Positions 28,201-40,335 of a DNA stretch of 64,000 nt are shown one piece after another. How positions within the stretch are numbered: position 1 is the first letter of the stretch; each line of letters starts with the position of its first letter. The notes under the pieces are model-generated. The model did no database searches. It was not told where the DNA came from and saw only the letters and a program-made list of their open reading frames with translations. The DNA lies in NCBI GenBank assembly GCA_963969365.1, contig OZ017746.1:1550001-1614000 (forward strand). Direction: 5' to 3'. Origin of the DNA: Asterochloris sp. CNOR1 (lineage: Eukaryota; Chlorophyta; Trebouxiophyceae; Trebouxiales; Trebouxiaceae). The translations under genes and the position numbers were made by a program.

Positions 28201-31028
28201 TCCATCTGCAGCCTCCAGCAGGTGACCCCCCAGATGCCCTCCCCCCTGCGACACCTGAGGCGTCCTGCTGACAGCTGCAGTCCTGAGCCTGCGGGGCCCT
28301 AAAGTTGGAGAAGCTCGTGCCCATCCTCCATGTCGCTGCCATGCAAGTGTTGCCTGTCAGGAATTTGGCACAAGCCCTGCCTGGCAGGGTTTGAGGGCTG
28401 CGGTAGTGCTGGCAACCCCTGCAGGGGCATAAGCTGTCCTGAGAGTGGAGGTCGGCCTGCAGGCTGGGGCGGCATCACACCCGTGCAGGCTCGGACGTGG
28501 CTCCCACAGAGACAGAGGACGATGACGAGCAGCGCTACCCTAGCAGCCCAAACGCATACTCAGACATAAATACGGGTAGCCCCCGCTTCCGTTGGCGCGG
28601 CGGGCAGGCCCCCACAGGCGGGCATGGTGCGTTCGTGGGCAGCCTGCTCGGGCGCCTGGAAGGTCCGCACATGTGCCAGGCAGGGCCCAATGTTTGGTGA
28701 TCCAGTTCCTGCACAAGCAGCTGCAAGCAATGTTGCCTGTCCCACAAGAAGCCTGCTGGTACACCACACAGGTGCTGTGCCAGGTGTCAGCGTGCCCATC
28801 GCTGGCTGCAGGGGATGCTGTGAAACCTGCAGACCTGCGCAATGGGATGCTGCCTGATAGTGAGGCCCACAAACAGCATGCCGACCCAGAGGCTGGCAAT
28901 GGCGCGAGCCCCCAGCTGCAGCACATCCTGACACAGGAGTCACGGCAGGTGCCGCCATTGAAGCTGGGCGTCCTGGTGGTCATGTTCGCAGGTGGGGCGC
29001 CGTCAAGCCTCACCTCACTGCATGCCTTGAGCTTGAGACAGTGAGGCTGGGCCACATGGTGGTTGAGGGTAGCAGGTGAGCCTGTGTGGGCATGTGCCAG
29101 CCAGGCCTTCAGTCATGCAGGGCACACGACTTGCTGAGCTTGCATCGCACTGAAAGCAATGCAAGTGTGAACTCCTCTTCACTTGGGATGCGCTGGCTGA
29201 TGCTGGGCACCATGCAGCCCGATGCTTGGGTGCTGAGCTCTTTTCAGCAAGGCCATGCTTGATGTGGCATGGGGGGACCATGATGGGCTGCTGGCAGCAC
29301 GGACTGAGCAGGCCAGCTGAGGTTCAGTGTTATTTGCGAGGTTTCAGGAGAGCTGTGTGGCCAAGGCCTGCCTGGCTGAGCTTCCGCAAAGCACACGTGT
29401 ATGGTATCTGGCTGCAGGTGTCCTGTTCAGCGATCTTCTGAAAGACAAGGCGCCCTGCGCAAGGTGGCTGTACTGGGTGAGTCGCGCTGAAGCACAGCTG
29501 CAGTGCAAAAGTGTTTGGCATGAGCTTTCCTGTCACCCCTGGCCCCGCTCACATACCGTGTCTGCTCCCTTTATCACCGTGCTCAGGACAACATCTTCAG
29601 CTGGAGCCTGAGACATGCGATGCATGTCTGCAGCATGTCATGACATTGGTTTGCTGCACTGCCGCTGCAGCATAGCACAGCCTGAGTCTGAGGCATCCCC
29701 ACTTTTGTTGCAGCTGGTGGTGCTGTCGCTGGTCCCCTTCACCTTTGTGATCAGCGCTGTCGTGCGACGGTATCTTGTGCGCAAATTCCATGCCAAAGAG
29801 GCCGCCAGCTTCGTGTGGCAGGAGGGCGATGTCCCCTGGTGAGGATCTGTTACTTGCTCTACGGGCTTGCTGCACACGTGGAGGAGGTGCACCACCTTAA
29901 GGTGTGTGTGTAGCAGCTTTGACTGTGCACATGTGGGAGGTGCATGACATCATGCTGTGTGTGGCAGGAGGGTGACTTGCCCTACTGTGACAATGCCTTT
30001 GCAGGATGTTCAGAAGTGGGTTGTGACTCTGTGCTGAATGCATGAACGCTCAACTTTCTGTGCCCAACACCGTGGGCATGGGTCCATTGTTGCACACAAG
30101 GCAAGGCAGCATGCTGACAGCAGTGCTGAAAGCAGGACACGATGTTTGCAGGACGGAGCGCAATACTGTGGTCTACCCCACTGTCTGTTCGCTAGCAGGC
30201 CTGGTGGCAGGCATGTTTGGCGTGGGCGGCGGCATTGTAAAGGTGAGTTGCATGCGGGGTTGCGACTTGAACAACGACCAGGAAGCGTGCAGCCTTTTGC
30301 AAGGCACCCTGGGGCAGCCCAGTATGTCCTGAGTGCCGCCGTCTCAAGGTGTTGTACATGTCCTGTCCACTGGTCACGACACAGCGCGTCGATGGCCTGC
30401 AGGGCCCCTTGATGCTGGAGATGGGCGTGCTGCCTGACGTGGCAGCGGCCACATGTGCAACCATGATCTTGTTCACCGCAGCCTCAGCCTCTGTGATTTA
30501 TCTGACCTTTGGTGGCCTCAGGTGGGGGCTGCACCCATGTCTGCAGCTCAGACAGCATGTCTGCGCTGGCTACAGCCGCCTGGACGCCTGCGTGTCCTGT
30601 CCCTGACCCGTTCTGCTGCAGCTGCCACTGCACTTTGCCACATCACACCATGTGCCATGTCTCCCTTGCCTGGCCCCTCCTCCAACGAAAGCTTGCCCTG
30701 TGTAGCTCATGAGACTGGCGCATGTGCCTGCAGCTGGGACTATGCAGGTGCAGTCTTTGTGCTAGGCCTGGTCGTCACCCTTGCGGGGCAGGGTGTCTGC
30801 TACTGGCTGATGGACCGGCTTCAGCGGCGCTCCATCATCATCTTCAGCATGGCTGGCCTGCTCACCTTGAGCTCTGTGGTCATCTATTGGGAGGCAGTCA
30901 CGGCAGTCATGCAAGCGATCAACACCCATACTCTGCTGAGCTTTGGCAGCATTTGCTCAAGTGAGTCTCATCAATTCAGCTGTGACAGCAAGCTGACTGA
31001 CTGCATGGCGCTTATGTTACAGCCCTAG
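25238..31028 (+). CDS. TauE/SafE-family membrane anion exporter with long central loop
   Basis: The family moves sulfite, sulfoacetate or other organosulfur anions across membranes; plant members have been little studied. Twelve exons join in phase: 25238-25628, 25994-26181, 26659-26869, 27351-27492, 27802-28221, 28463-28626, 28890-28991, 29418-29476, 29714-29838, 30152-30242, 30403-30521 and 30734-31028, giving about 768 residues. An N-terminal signal-like helix (TALAGLCAILALSSQISA) is followed by the first TauE repeat with GGGIGGGAILVPVYLIVLG and NITIMGGALANLMFN, and the second repeat with GMFGVGGGIVKGPLMLEMG and ATMILFTAAS. Between them are TWALTILLAGLLTAI and about 270 hydrophilic residues rich in Ser, Pro, Gln and acid (ETEDDDEQRYPSSP), which is unusual. 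Exon 7's acceptor is the least certain. An alternative last splice at 30972 would move the stop to 31052. Confidence 0.88.
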
Positions 31029-31487
31029 AGGCGTTTGCGTTTGCGACTTCATAATGACCTTTGCTGTTGCGGCAAGCCGATGTGCTGCCTGGGGCCTGTG
31101 TGAGTTCCTCCGTGGGTCCAAATTGTGACTGCTCTGCTGTGCAGATGCACAGTGATTCCTTAAGGCTAAGCTGGCCGTGCGGGCGCCTTCAGCCTTGCAT
31201 TGCATCGTGACCTGACATCTAGGAGTAGTTAGCCCTGACCTGAAGAGGCGATTCGGCCCTTTTTGCTGTGTCCGGCAGCCAAAGCATAATGTCTTGAGCC
31301 ACATAGGCAAGTGTTCTGAGTTTGTCAGGCTCATCAGTAAACAGTGTTATGGCCCAAGTTTAGTTTATCAATCGAACCAGTTGTCGCAGCAGCGCTTTCA
31401 TTGTCGTGAAAAATTATTGAAGATTGAAGATGTCCTCTGTGGCATTCTGGTCAACGCCATAGTCAAGGTTTAGATTTTTGTTTAAGA
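31029..31487. other. Gene-free stretch downstream of TauE/SafE
   Basis: No coding region is visible. It should hold the 3' UTR of the TauE/SafE gene. Composition near 31330-31490 is more AT-rich than the genes around it. Confidence 0.5.
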
Positions 31488-31558
31488 GCAGCAATAGCTT
31501 AGTGGTAAAGCACCAGACTGCAAATCTGGGGACCCAGGTTCGATTCCTTGGTTGCTGC
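31488..31558 (+). tRNA. tRNA-Cys(GCA) or tRNA-Cys-derived sequence
   Basis: A 71-nt segment folds as a tRNA. The acceptor stem is GCAGCAA with TTGCTGC (7 pairs), the D arm is GCTT...AAGC, and the anticodon stem CCAGA/TCTGG holds loop CTGCAAA, so the anticodon is GCA. Internal promoter boxes are present: A box TAGCTTAGTGGTA and a B box GGTTCGATTCC that fits the consensus. The T arm is irregular: CCAGG against CCTTGG leaves one extra base. No run of four Ts follows within 30 bp. It may therefore be a decayed gene or a SINE head. Confidence 0.65.
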
Positions 31559-31885
31559 ACCCCCACCCCTGGTATAAATTGGGAAGCAGGAGGAGTTGGC
31601 ATGCCAAATGCGACCATGTGCTCAAGAAGGCCGCTAGTACCATCAGATAAACTTCTTCTAACTAGACTTGACTCAGATTTCGACCAGACACCTAAGGACT
31701 TGCTCACATGAGCCAACACGTATCAGCACCGAGCTGACTGCAAGAACCTGATGCTCAAACTGAACTGAAGCTAACTAATGATGTGCTGGAGGCCAGGCAC
31801 ACTGATATGAAGCAAAGCCTAGTCATAGTCCTAAGCCCGTTCATTGAGGCTACGGACTCTAAATGTAATCATCATCATCATCATC
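31488..31885 (+). mobile_element. Candidate tRNA-headed SINE
   Basis: A tRNA-Cys-like head with Pol III boxes is followed by about 310 bp of non-coding sequence and then by a simple repeat of ATC (31867-31884). tRNA head, unrelated body and short-repeat tail is the normal SINE layout. I could not find convincing target-site duplications, and copy number cannot be judged from one window. Confidence 0.35.
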
Positions 31886-31976
31886 AACAAGACGCTGCTC
31901 AAGGAGCTGTCTACCTGCATGTCACCCTGACGGCTTGCTTTGAGTGTCGTGAGCGACTGCTGAGAAGACACAGCCA

Positions 31977-34900
31977 TGGCGACAAGTTGTCCTGCAGGCT
32001 CCTTTTGCATAGGTAGGTTTCCCGGCTATATGCTATACAGTTGGTGCTCCATTGAGGTTCTGCAAGGCCTTGGCCAGCTGCCACCCCACCTGCAGGAGCC
32101 AGCACTGCCGTCACCTGCAATCTGTCCCAGTTGCTGGCCAGCAACCCACTGCAAACGACTGCAGCTGATGGGAGCTCAGTGGCTCAGCTGGTGTTTAGCT
32201 CTGGCACTGCGACAAGTGGGGCATTCTGCCCAGCCAACACGACATCACTGGCGCCTTGCCAGGTGATGTGCTGGACGCACTGTCCTGCTGCATACCTCAG
32301 CTGGCAGGAGCAGGGCTTCCCACAAGTGTCATGTGTCACCAGCTCCACTGCATGACTGCAGCCTGTGAATCAGCAGCATCGCCTTTTGCTGCAGGCCGGC
32401 TTCTACTGTCCTAGCGCTCTGCAGCAGCTGACGTGCCCGTCGGGCAGCTTCTGTCCCCAGCAGAGCAGTGCCCCCCAGCCATGTTCATGGGCCACATACT
32501 GCCCTGCTGGGGCCTCCACCCCTCGCCTATCGTGGGGCGCCTTTGTGGGGCTGCTGATTCTGTTGGCAGCTGGCTGGCTGGCCTGGGAGGCCCTGCACCG
32601 GCTGCTGAGGCGACGCCAGGGAGCACTGCTGCAGCAAGCCCGCGCTGCAGCCTCTGAAGAGAGGCGTGCGGACATGCTGACAGCGTTGAGGGGCAGCAGG
32701 TGTGCACCCAGGCTGATGCCTGTCGTACATCTGGTATACACAGACCGTGCATCACAATCTGGGTGGTGCAGTAGGCGGGCTTTGGGGACTAGATCTAGGG
32801 TCCAGCAGGTGGCTGACAGCACTGATGCTGGAGTCTGTCATGTGGATTACGCTGCATGGGCTCACATCTGCCTTTGTGCAAGTGCAGGTGTCTGAGAGCC
32901 CAGTCCTCTGCAAGGTCTCGTGTCACAAGCTGCACAGCCCTGCTGCTCTGCAAGAACCTTTGCTCTGCCCACTGCCATGCAAGAGCCTGCCATGCGTCTG
33001 ACACAGGAAGCTGCTGCCAAGGCCTCACATCGCAGGCTGCACTGGACTGGTTGCCCTCAGTACATTGGTGCAGCAGATGGCTGCGGCAGATGATTGCAGC
33101 ACCGGGTCAATGGCAAAGGGCTGGCATGCTCTGCAGGGCGCCAGTGCAGCTGCAGGGGCTGACCAGGTGCCAGGCGCCCATCTCTGTCACAGTGCGGCAC
33201 AGCGAGCAGCGCTCAGAGCACATCCTGGACCACTCTCAGCTGCACCTGGTGGCGGGCTGCTGCGAGCGGGAGCTGGGCAGCCTGCTGAGGCTCATTGCTG
33301 GCCGCCACAGCTGGGGACATCGGCACACGCAGTGGGCAGGTCAGTGCACCAGGACCCTTGCACACCACACTGCCAGCACCATGCTGGGCACTGTTCAGGT
33401 CAGAGTCAAGTCTGAAAGGTCCATCCCCTGCACCAGCATGTATGTGCATGCGCCCTGTCCTGCAGTTCGGCAGCTCAACCTACATGAAGCCCAACACACT
33501 GCTGTCCAGGCGGTGTGAAGTACACTCCAATGCAGGCCCCCTGCCGGGCACGACACAATGGAGGCCTAGCTGGGCCGAGACTGCAGAGTGCCAGCTGTAC
33601 CTTGACATCAAACACACTGCTGTGCAGGTGAGGTGCACTACAATGCCATGCAGGCCCCCAGCAGGGCCTATGCGCCGCTCATCGGCTTCGTGCCCGCAGA
33701 CGACTGCCTGCATGGGCAGCTGACTGTGCGGCAGAACCTGGAGAGGGCAGCAGCCCTGCGCCTGCCGTGGGCTTGCACCCGCCAGCGGCGCAGCGCCGTG
33801 GTGGGGGACGTTCTGGAGCTGCTGCAGCTGCAGGAGCTGGGGGGCTGCTGCGTGGGAGAGCCTGGCAGCGCAGGTGGGGCCAGGCTGGCTGCTTGCCCCG
33901 TTGGGAGCTGTGCAGTGCCAGCGCAGGCAGGCTGGCTGGTGGCTGGGTGGGGGCCAAAGCTGCCGCGGGTGGGGGAGCTAGTGGCTGTTGTGGGGGACAG
34001 CTTGGCAGGGGCGCACACTTTGATGCTGACAGGGCTGCTGCTCATAAGTGGCATCAGGCAAACTGCTGCATTGTCATTCCCGTCAGCGCAGGCTCATAGG
34101 AAAGTGGTCGCTGGGGAGTGATCAGCGTCGTGATGCTGGCTCAGCAAGGGTAGGCTCTCTCGAAGGGCCAGGCGGCACTGCAGGGCTGCTGGCGTGAGAC
34201 AGTGGCTGTTACTTGATCTTGCTTGCGGCACCCTGAGCTGTTGTGGGAGCAGGTGGCCTGTCAAGGGCAACAGCATCTGCTGCCAGGGGGGCTGTGCACA
34301 GCTGGGCGTCTGGTTCCACTTCGGGCAAGCCAGCCTGCAGCCAAACTGCGTGCCAGGCTCCTGCTCCTAGGACACCTGTGGCTGTGGACTGCCTGCGAGG
34401 TGGATGGCTGGAAGCCAGACTGGGCTGGCCCCGACCATCCTGTTGCTTGCAGGGCTGAGCCTGGCAGAGCGCCAGCGGGTGCGCATTGCCTGCGAGCTGG
34501 CAGGGGCGCCCTCCCTCCTGGTGCTGCAGCAGCCCTGGGTGGCCGGGGGCAAGCAGGCGAGCTGCCTGCTGCAGCTGCTGGCAGCCCTGCAGCAGGCAGC
34601 ACAGCAGCTGCAGATAAACGTGGTGGTCGGGGGGCTGGGGGTGACCGACGCTGCCTGGGACATGTTTGACGATGTCCTGCTGCTCGATGGGCAGGGCAGG
34701 ACAGCCTTTGCAGGGTCTCCGTTGCTGGTGAGCGCCTTGGGCCTGCCTCTTGCATGTCAGGCAGCTTTCCCTGCAGGCTACTGGCAACCTGTCCTTGCCG
34801 GATGCCCCTTCCGTGCGGCCTACCAGGCCCTGAACAGCTGTGTGTGCAATGGCAGACATACGCGAGACTGTGAGCACAAATTCTTGCAGGCTGCGGCCAG

Positions 34901-37900
34901 TGAGGCACTGCCACCCTGGCTTGCCCTGTGATCAAGGGGCCCCTGTGATTGTTGCACCGCTGGGTGATAGCCGGCCTTGATCTGCAGGCGCCGCACTACT
35001 TTGCCTGCCTGGGCTTCCAGCCGCAGAGCTGCTCAGCGCCAGACTTTTGCCAGGGCTCTGCTGCCGGCCTGCTGCCCAGCACCAGCACAGATGCTGCCTA
35101 CCTGGACCACCTGTGGACTGAGCATGGGAAGGCCTGGGTGTCAGCTGCCCAGCAGGCGAGTGCACATGGGGAGTACCAGGTAGGCATTCCCTGGTTGCTG
35201 GACCCTGCTTCATCGGCAAGGGGTGGGCACAGGGATCAGCAGCTCCCAGCTGCCGCTGGTCTGGCTTGGTGTTCAGCGCCTGCCCGCTGCTGGGCTCAGC
35301 AGACCACCAATAGACTGATTATGGGCGGATAAGAATCTCAGCTGCTCAGCAGGCGGAGGGTCGTATGAAGAGCGTCAGGTGGGTGACTAGATCCTCAGGC
35401 TCCATGAGGTCTTGTTGCGGTGAACAGACTGGCTCATGTTGACCTGCAATGCGCAACTGCCTTTGTTGTATGGCCTGATGCACTCAACAGCTGCTCTACT
35501 TGCTGAAGTTTAGCAGGCCCATGATGCAGCCCTGCAGCGGCTGCCCACGAGGGCTGCTGATCACCAGGCGACATGCTCTGCCTCTGCTCTGCAGGAAGGT
35601 GCCACTCCGAGTTTCCAGGCTGAGGGCAGCATGCCAGAGCACGCTGCTGGGTACAGTGAGGAGCACAGCAGCTGTGAGGGCAGCCCTGCAGCTGTGCAGC
35701 CCCACCCAGGTGGAGCGCCCCAGCTTGTGCTGCCGCCCCACCTCACAGCCAATCTGCAGCAGGCTGCAGCCGCCCAGTGCAATGGCAGGCAGATGCACAG
35801 CCTTGAGGAAGCTGCGTGGCAGGGGTCTGGCGATGTCGGTGGTGAGGACATGCATGCCAAGCACTTGCTGCGATGGGCCTGTGCATCTCTATTGGAGGAA
35901 AGGGTCAGGTGGTGGGTCAGGGCGCATGCCAGTCAATGGCCTGCTTCTCGAGGGTGTGCATCAGGGCCACACCGTGTATCACCTACTGTACAACCCTTGG
36001 CAAGGGATGCCAGCGGCCTCCGTCATGACAGTGGCATGCTGCCGGGACAGGATTTCAGGTCTCACTTGCTTTGTGCTGCAGGGTGGCGGCTTGCCTATGC
36101 AGATGGCCACAGATGGCGCCCTGCAGAGGGTGCAGCTCAGGCTGCACGCATAGCCATGCAGAGCTGGCTGGAGTGGTTGCGCCGACCCCATCTCCACCAC
36201 AACCAGCCCCGGCGGCAGCGGCAGCAGCAGCCCAGTGGCGCCAACAGCACACCTGCAAGCACAGTCCAGCAGCAGCCGGCAGGAGATGCATACCTTGGGT
36301 ATGCATCCCCTGCAGTCCCCCCCCTGGCGCTCCACAAGCTGCCGCCGCCATCTGACAGCAGCCTGATCCGCCTCAGCGGGCGCAGCAGGGCAGGCCGCTT
36401 TGTGGAGTCCTCTGTAGAGTACAGCACAGAGCACTCCAGGGGGTCCGGCACTGCAGCAGGTGAGCACGCACTGGAATGCCTAGACCTGAGGCAGCAGTCG
36501 GTGCATGATCGATCTGGCACGGCACTGGGGCCCGTCCTGCAGTGTGGGTCTCTCTGCTTGGCAGCCGGTGGGGTGACGAGCTTGACGCTGCTGCAGATGC
36601 CTCATACAGCGTGTCCCCCTCAAACAACCAGGCTGCTCTCAATTGCGTCTGGTGCTGCAGGTGCATCACGCAGCGTGTCTCCCTCCATTGGGCAGTTGTC
36701 AGTCTACGGTGATGAGGGCATGCCTCCCTATGGAGAGCCTGATGCACCAGCAGCCACAGCAGATAGCAGGGGGCTGCAGGATCACAGGTAAGACCTGCTT
36801 CAATCTTCAGCTGATCTTGCCTTCAGGCACGATGCTAAACCCAAGCTCTGCCTGAAAGGTGCTGTGAAGCTCCAGCAGCTCTTGCTGGCCAGCAAGGCAT
36901 GCCAGGTGAATGTAGGCCTCAGCTGCCCTTGCAATGAAACACATGTTCTGCCTGCCAGGCGGCGTCCCAGGAAGGGCCTTGCCCTGCAGCAGATGATGGC
37001 TGCCAAAAGGCAGCACCAGGCAGAGCAGCAGCACCTTAACCCTCTGCTGCTGCGATACGCTGGTCAAAAAGCGGGGCCAGCGGGGAGCTCCCAGCCGCAG
37101 AGCAGCGAGGGGGGCTCCCCTGAAGCCTCTGGGGAGGATCTGGCAGTCGTTAACCCACTGTACAGCAACACCAGCGGCTACAGCACCTCTGGCAGCCTTT
37201 ATGAAGGCAAGTGCGAGCCCTCTCCAAAGGGATGCAAGGAGAGGCAGGGGCCATGCATTGTCACCTCTGGAGTTGGTGGTTCTGTGCCCATCTGCCAGTC
37301 TCACCCACACACGCCTTGCATGACTTACTCAGCAGTCACCCAGCTTGTGTACATCGGCCAGAAAGTTACTGCACCTGCTGTGCAGGTCAGGGCAGCCAGC
37401 CCATGACCCAGCACCTGCAGCCTGCTGGTGGGGCGCGGGAGAGCAGCCCCTGGAACCCTCTGTACAGGGACAGCCCGCGCACAGCCATCTCCCCTCAGGT
37501 CCTCACAATGGACAAGTGGCTCATGAGGCCGCAGGCCCATGGGCACAGCGCTGAGCAGCAGCCTGGTGGGTACGAGTCTGCAGGGATCTGGTCATGAAGA
37601 CAACAGAGATGAGGAAGTCACATGGCCCTTCAGGCTGCCGGCCCCGTTTCGCTGGAGCAGATGCATGCAGCTAAGGCATGCAGCTAAGGCATGATGCCTT
37701 CTCGGCCTTGCTCACAGATACAAACAGCTCCACAAATGGGTCACAGCTGCAATCAAGGTGCACAAATGCTGCCAGGCAAGTTGTTGTCTGGGACGCCCAT
37801 GCATGGTCTCCTCTCTCATGGCTGTAGTTCGGGTGGAGAGCCCCATGCCAGACACTGCACCAGGAGCACCCCTGCAGCAGGTGCATCAAACTGGGCCTGT

Positions 37901-40335
37901 CAGCTCCCAGCAGCACCTGCAAGATGGGCAGCAGGCTGCTCGAGGGCAGCCAGTGCAGGAGGTGGCGGCTTTTCAGCAGCTGGAGCAGGCCCAGCACTTG
38001 GAGGCAGCGGGGGCCCAGCCCCTGGGCACCTGGGGACCCGGACCAGTTGCTGAGGCTGTGGAGGGGTCTGGCAGCAGCAACCTGCAGCTGCCCTTTGTGC
38101 TGCAGAGCAGCACATCGTATCTCCCCAGCAGGTGGGCTTGTTTGCCTTCCATGATGCAAAGTGAGCTTCGCTAGAGCATTGCCAGCATCACCCAAGCAGT
38201 CCAGCAGCTGCCTGTGGCTTGTGCTCTGGGTGTCATCACAGCTCGCTGAATGTTGTGCAGGGTCTCTCAGACATTGCAAGTTCTGCCAGATATCGCTGCT
38301 CTATTCATTTAAGCATTGCGCCATAATATAGGTGTGCTTTTTCAGGGAGTCAGGCCATGCCCCAAGTATACATAGCAGGCTTCATTCAGCAGCAGCCTGA
38401 GGCATGTGCTTGCATCACACTCACCCATTGTGTTGGAGGCTCAAACATGCCACTGCCGCTGCTGCAGGTCTGCATCCTCAGAGCAGGAGCTTGCCAGCAG
38501 GCAGGCACCACCTGCAGGACAGGCTCACGCCAGTCCGGCCAAATGTGCCCAGCAGTGGCTCGGGAGCTGGCTGCCTGCCAGGCTGGGTGGGAGGGCAGGG
38601 CGCCAGCAGGACGAGGTAGCCTGGCCGGCCCACAGCCACTCAGGCTCAGAGCCCAGCGAGGGCTCCCAGGGCGGTGCACCTGCTCAGGGGCTGCCTCAGG
38701 GCCAGCCTGGCAGCAGCCTGGCCTCCGCCTGCCAGGTGGCCATTGAAGTGGCAGACAGCCCGCCAGCAGGCGCCAGGCCAGGCCAACAGGCAGGGGACCA
38801 GGGCAGCGCTGAGTGGGGTGAGGAGAGTCCCAAGCTGCAGCGCTCTGACAGCCCAGAGCTGCCCCCGCTGCAGCCGGCGCGTGGCCAGGCTCCCTGGACG
38901 GGCCAAAACGGGGGGGATGGCGCGGTCCCCAAGCGCAGGCTGACCACGCAGGCGTCCGAGGCGGCGGCGGCCGTGCTGCAGGCCATCACTGTGGCCTCCA
39001 CGGTGCCACGCTCCCCGGTGCCGGGGCCTGTGCAGGTGAGCGCAGCAGGCCAGAGGAGTGCCCGCTGGAGAGCATGAGCCTGGGCACTGGGGGCCCCTGT
39101 GTGTGATCAAGATGCAGGGAGGGGCATACAGCTCTGCCTGCACAGCAGAGCTGTGAGTTGAGGAGGCGCAGTGAGGCGTTATCCCAGCAGCCGACGTCCC
39201 ACTGTGTGGTGCCTGTGCAGGGCCGCAGCTGGTTCGTGGTGCCCGACCGGGCAGCACGCATCCGCCGCCAACCCCATGTCGCTGAGCAGCTTGGCGTTGT
39301 GCTGGCCTCCGCACTGCACACCTGGCGCCAGCCACAGGCCCTGTGCCTGCTGCTGCGCGACGTGCTGCGCACAGCAGCTTCTGCCCTGCTGCTGGGGTTG
39401 CTGCACGGGCCCCAGGCCTGGAGCCCCCAGGGCTGGCAGGCAGGTGGGGGGGTCGCAGCAGCTGCCCTTGTAACAGTGTTGACACTGGGCCTGCTGTCAG
39501 CTGCGGCAGCTGCCCCCGTGCTGGGCGAGGGCCGTGCTGCGGCGGCCCACGATGCAGCTGCAGGGCTCAGCACCGCGGCGCACTGCCTTGGGCGGGGCCT
39601 TGCGCACCTCCCGCAGCTGGTGCTGCGCCCGGCCCTCTTCCTGGGCATCTACTGCAGCCTCACGCTGCCAGCTGTAGACTTTGGCAAGCTGTATGCGGTC
39701 AGCTTGCTGGTCTGCTGGTGGTGTGCAGGGCTGGCCCACTTGGTGGCTGCCACCCTGCCCCTCCATCGTCTGCAAGAGTCGCTGGTGGCGGCGCTGCTGC
39801 TGATTGGCGGCGCATTGAATGGCGTCTTCCCCACCCTCACCAGCCTGCAGTCCAGCCCCTGGTTCCTGGTGGCAGGTGGGCTGCCTTCACACTACTACGC
39901 TCTGCCTGCAGCGCTTCAAGTGCAGTGCACGCCTTGACCAGCATCCTTAAGCCTGGACAATCTGCTCTGTAAGTGCTGTGGTCAACCCCCCTGAACATGG
40001 TGTACTTGGTGGCTACAGGCCTCAGCTATGCACGCTGGGCGGTGGAGGCGATTGCGGTGCAGGAGTGCGCCAGCCAGCCGGCGGATGTGCGGCCCCCTGG
40101 TCTGCTGAGCCTTGCGCAGCATGGCTACTGTGGCCTGGAAGGCATTGTGCCATGGCACTTTGGGGAGGGGATCAGCCAAGCAGATGCTGCTGTCCTGCTG
40201 CAGCTGTTGCAAGACGATGGAGCAATGTGTAGATCTTTTGTGCGCAATAACCATGCAGCTTTGGCCGTTCAGGCCATCATATGGCACCTGGTGGCAGTGT
40301 TGGTGCTGGCTCTGCGACATTGTCTTACAAGCTAG
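31977..40335 (+). CDS. ABCG24/28-type half-transporter with a degenerate ATPase domain
   Basis: ABCG proteins of this subgroup have a Cys-rich N-terminus, one nucleotide-binding domain and six membrane helices. The ATG at 31977 opens MATSCPAGSFCIG; related CPxGSFC units lie at 32395-32515, then one helix (FVGLLILLAAGWLAW) and a basic tail. The nucleotide-binding domain runs from about 33190 to 35180: SEHILDHSQLHLVAG, IGFVPADDCLHGQLTV, LSLAERQRVRIACELAG, APSLLVLQQPW and MFDDVLLLDGQGRTAFAG. Each ATP-handling motif is altered: the Walker A site reads GCCERELG, the Q-loop Gln is Ala, the signature LSGGQ is LSLAE, Walker B ends in QQ instead of DE, and the H-loop His is absent. A linker of several hundred disordered residues (about 35600-39035) precedes the membrane domain (39223-40335), which ends with SYARWAVEAIAVQEC and a last helix before TAG at 40335. 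Not every exon edge is resolved. Confidence 0.85.
33493..33670 (+). repeat. Tandem copy pair around an ABCG exon edge, period 118 bp
   Basis: AACACACTGCTGTCCAGG at 33493 recurs as AACACACTGCTGTGCAGG at 33611, and both are followed by a TGCAGGCCCCC block. The second copy abuts the exon that encodes PSRAYAPLIGFVPADD. Confidence 0.8.
35140..35385 (+). repeat. Decayed copy of an ABCG exon end with donor
   Basis: TCAGCTGCCCAGCAGGCGAG near 35140 ends in ACCAG|GTAGGC. A related copy near 35338 (TCAGCTGCTCAGCAGGCGGA) ends in GTCAG|GTGGGT. The second copy lies downstream in the intron. Confidence 0.7.

Noticed and set aside
31414-31719. Minus-strand frame across the tRNA-like sequence
   Set aside because: It overlaps the tRNA fold and has no recognisable domain.
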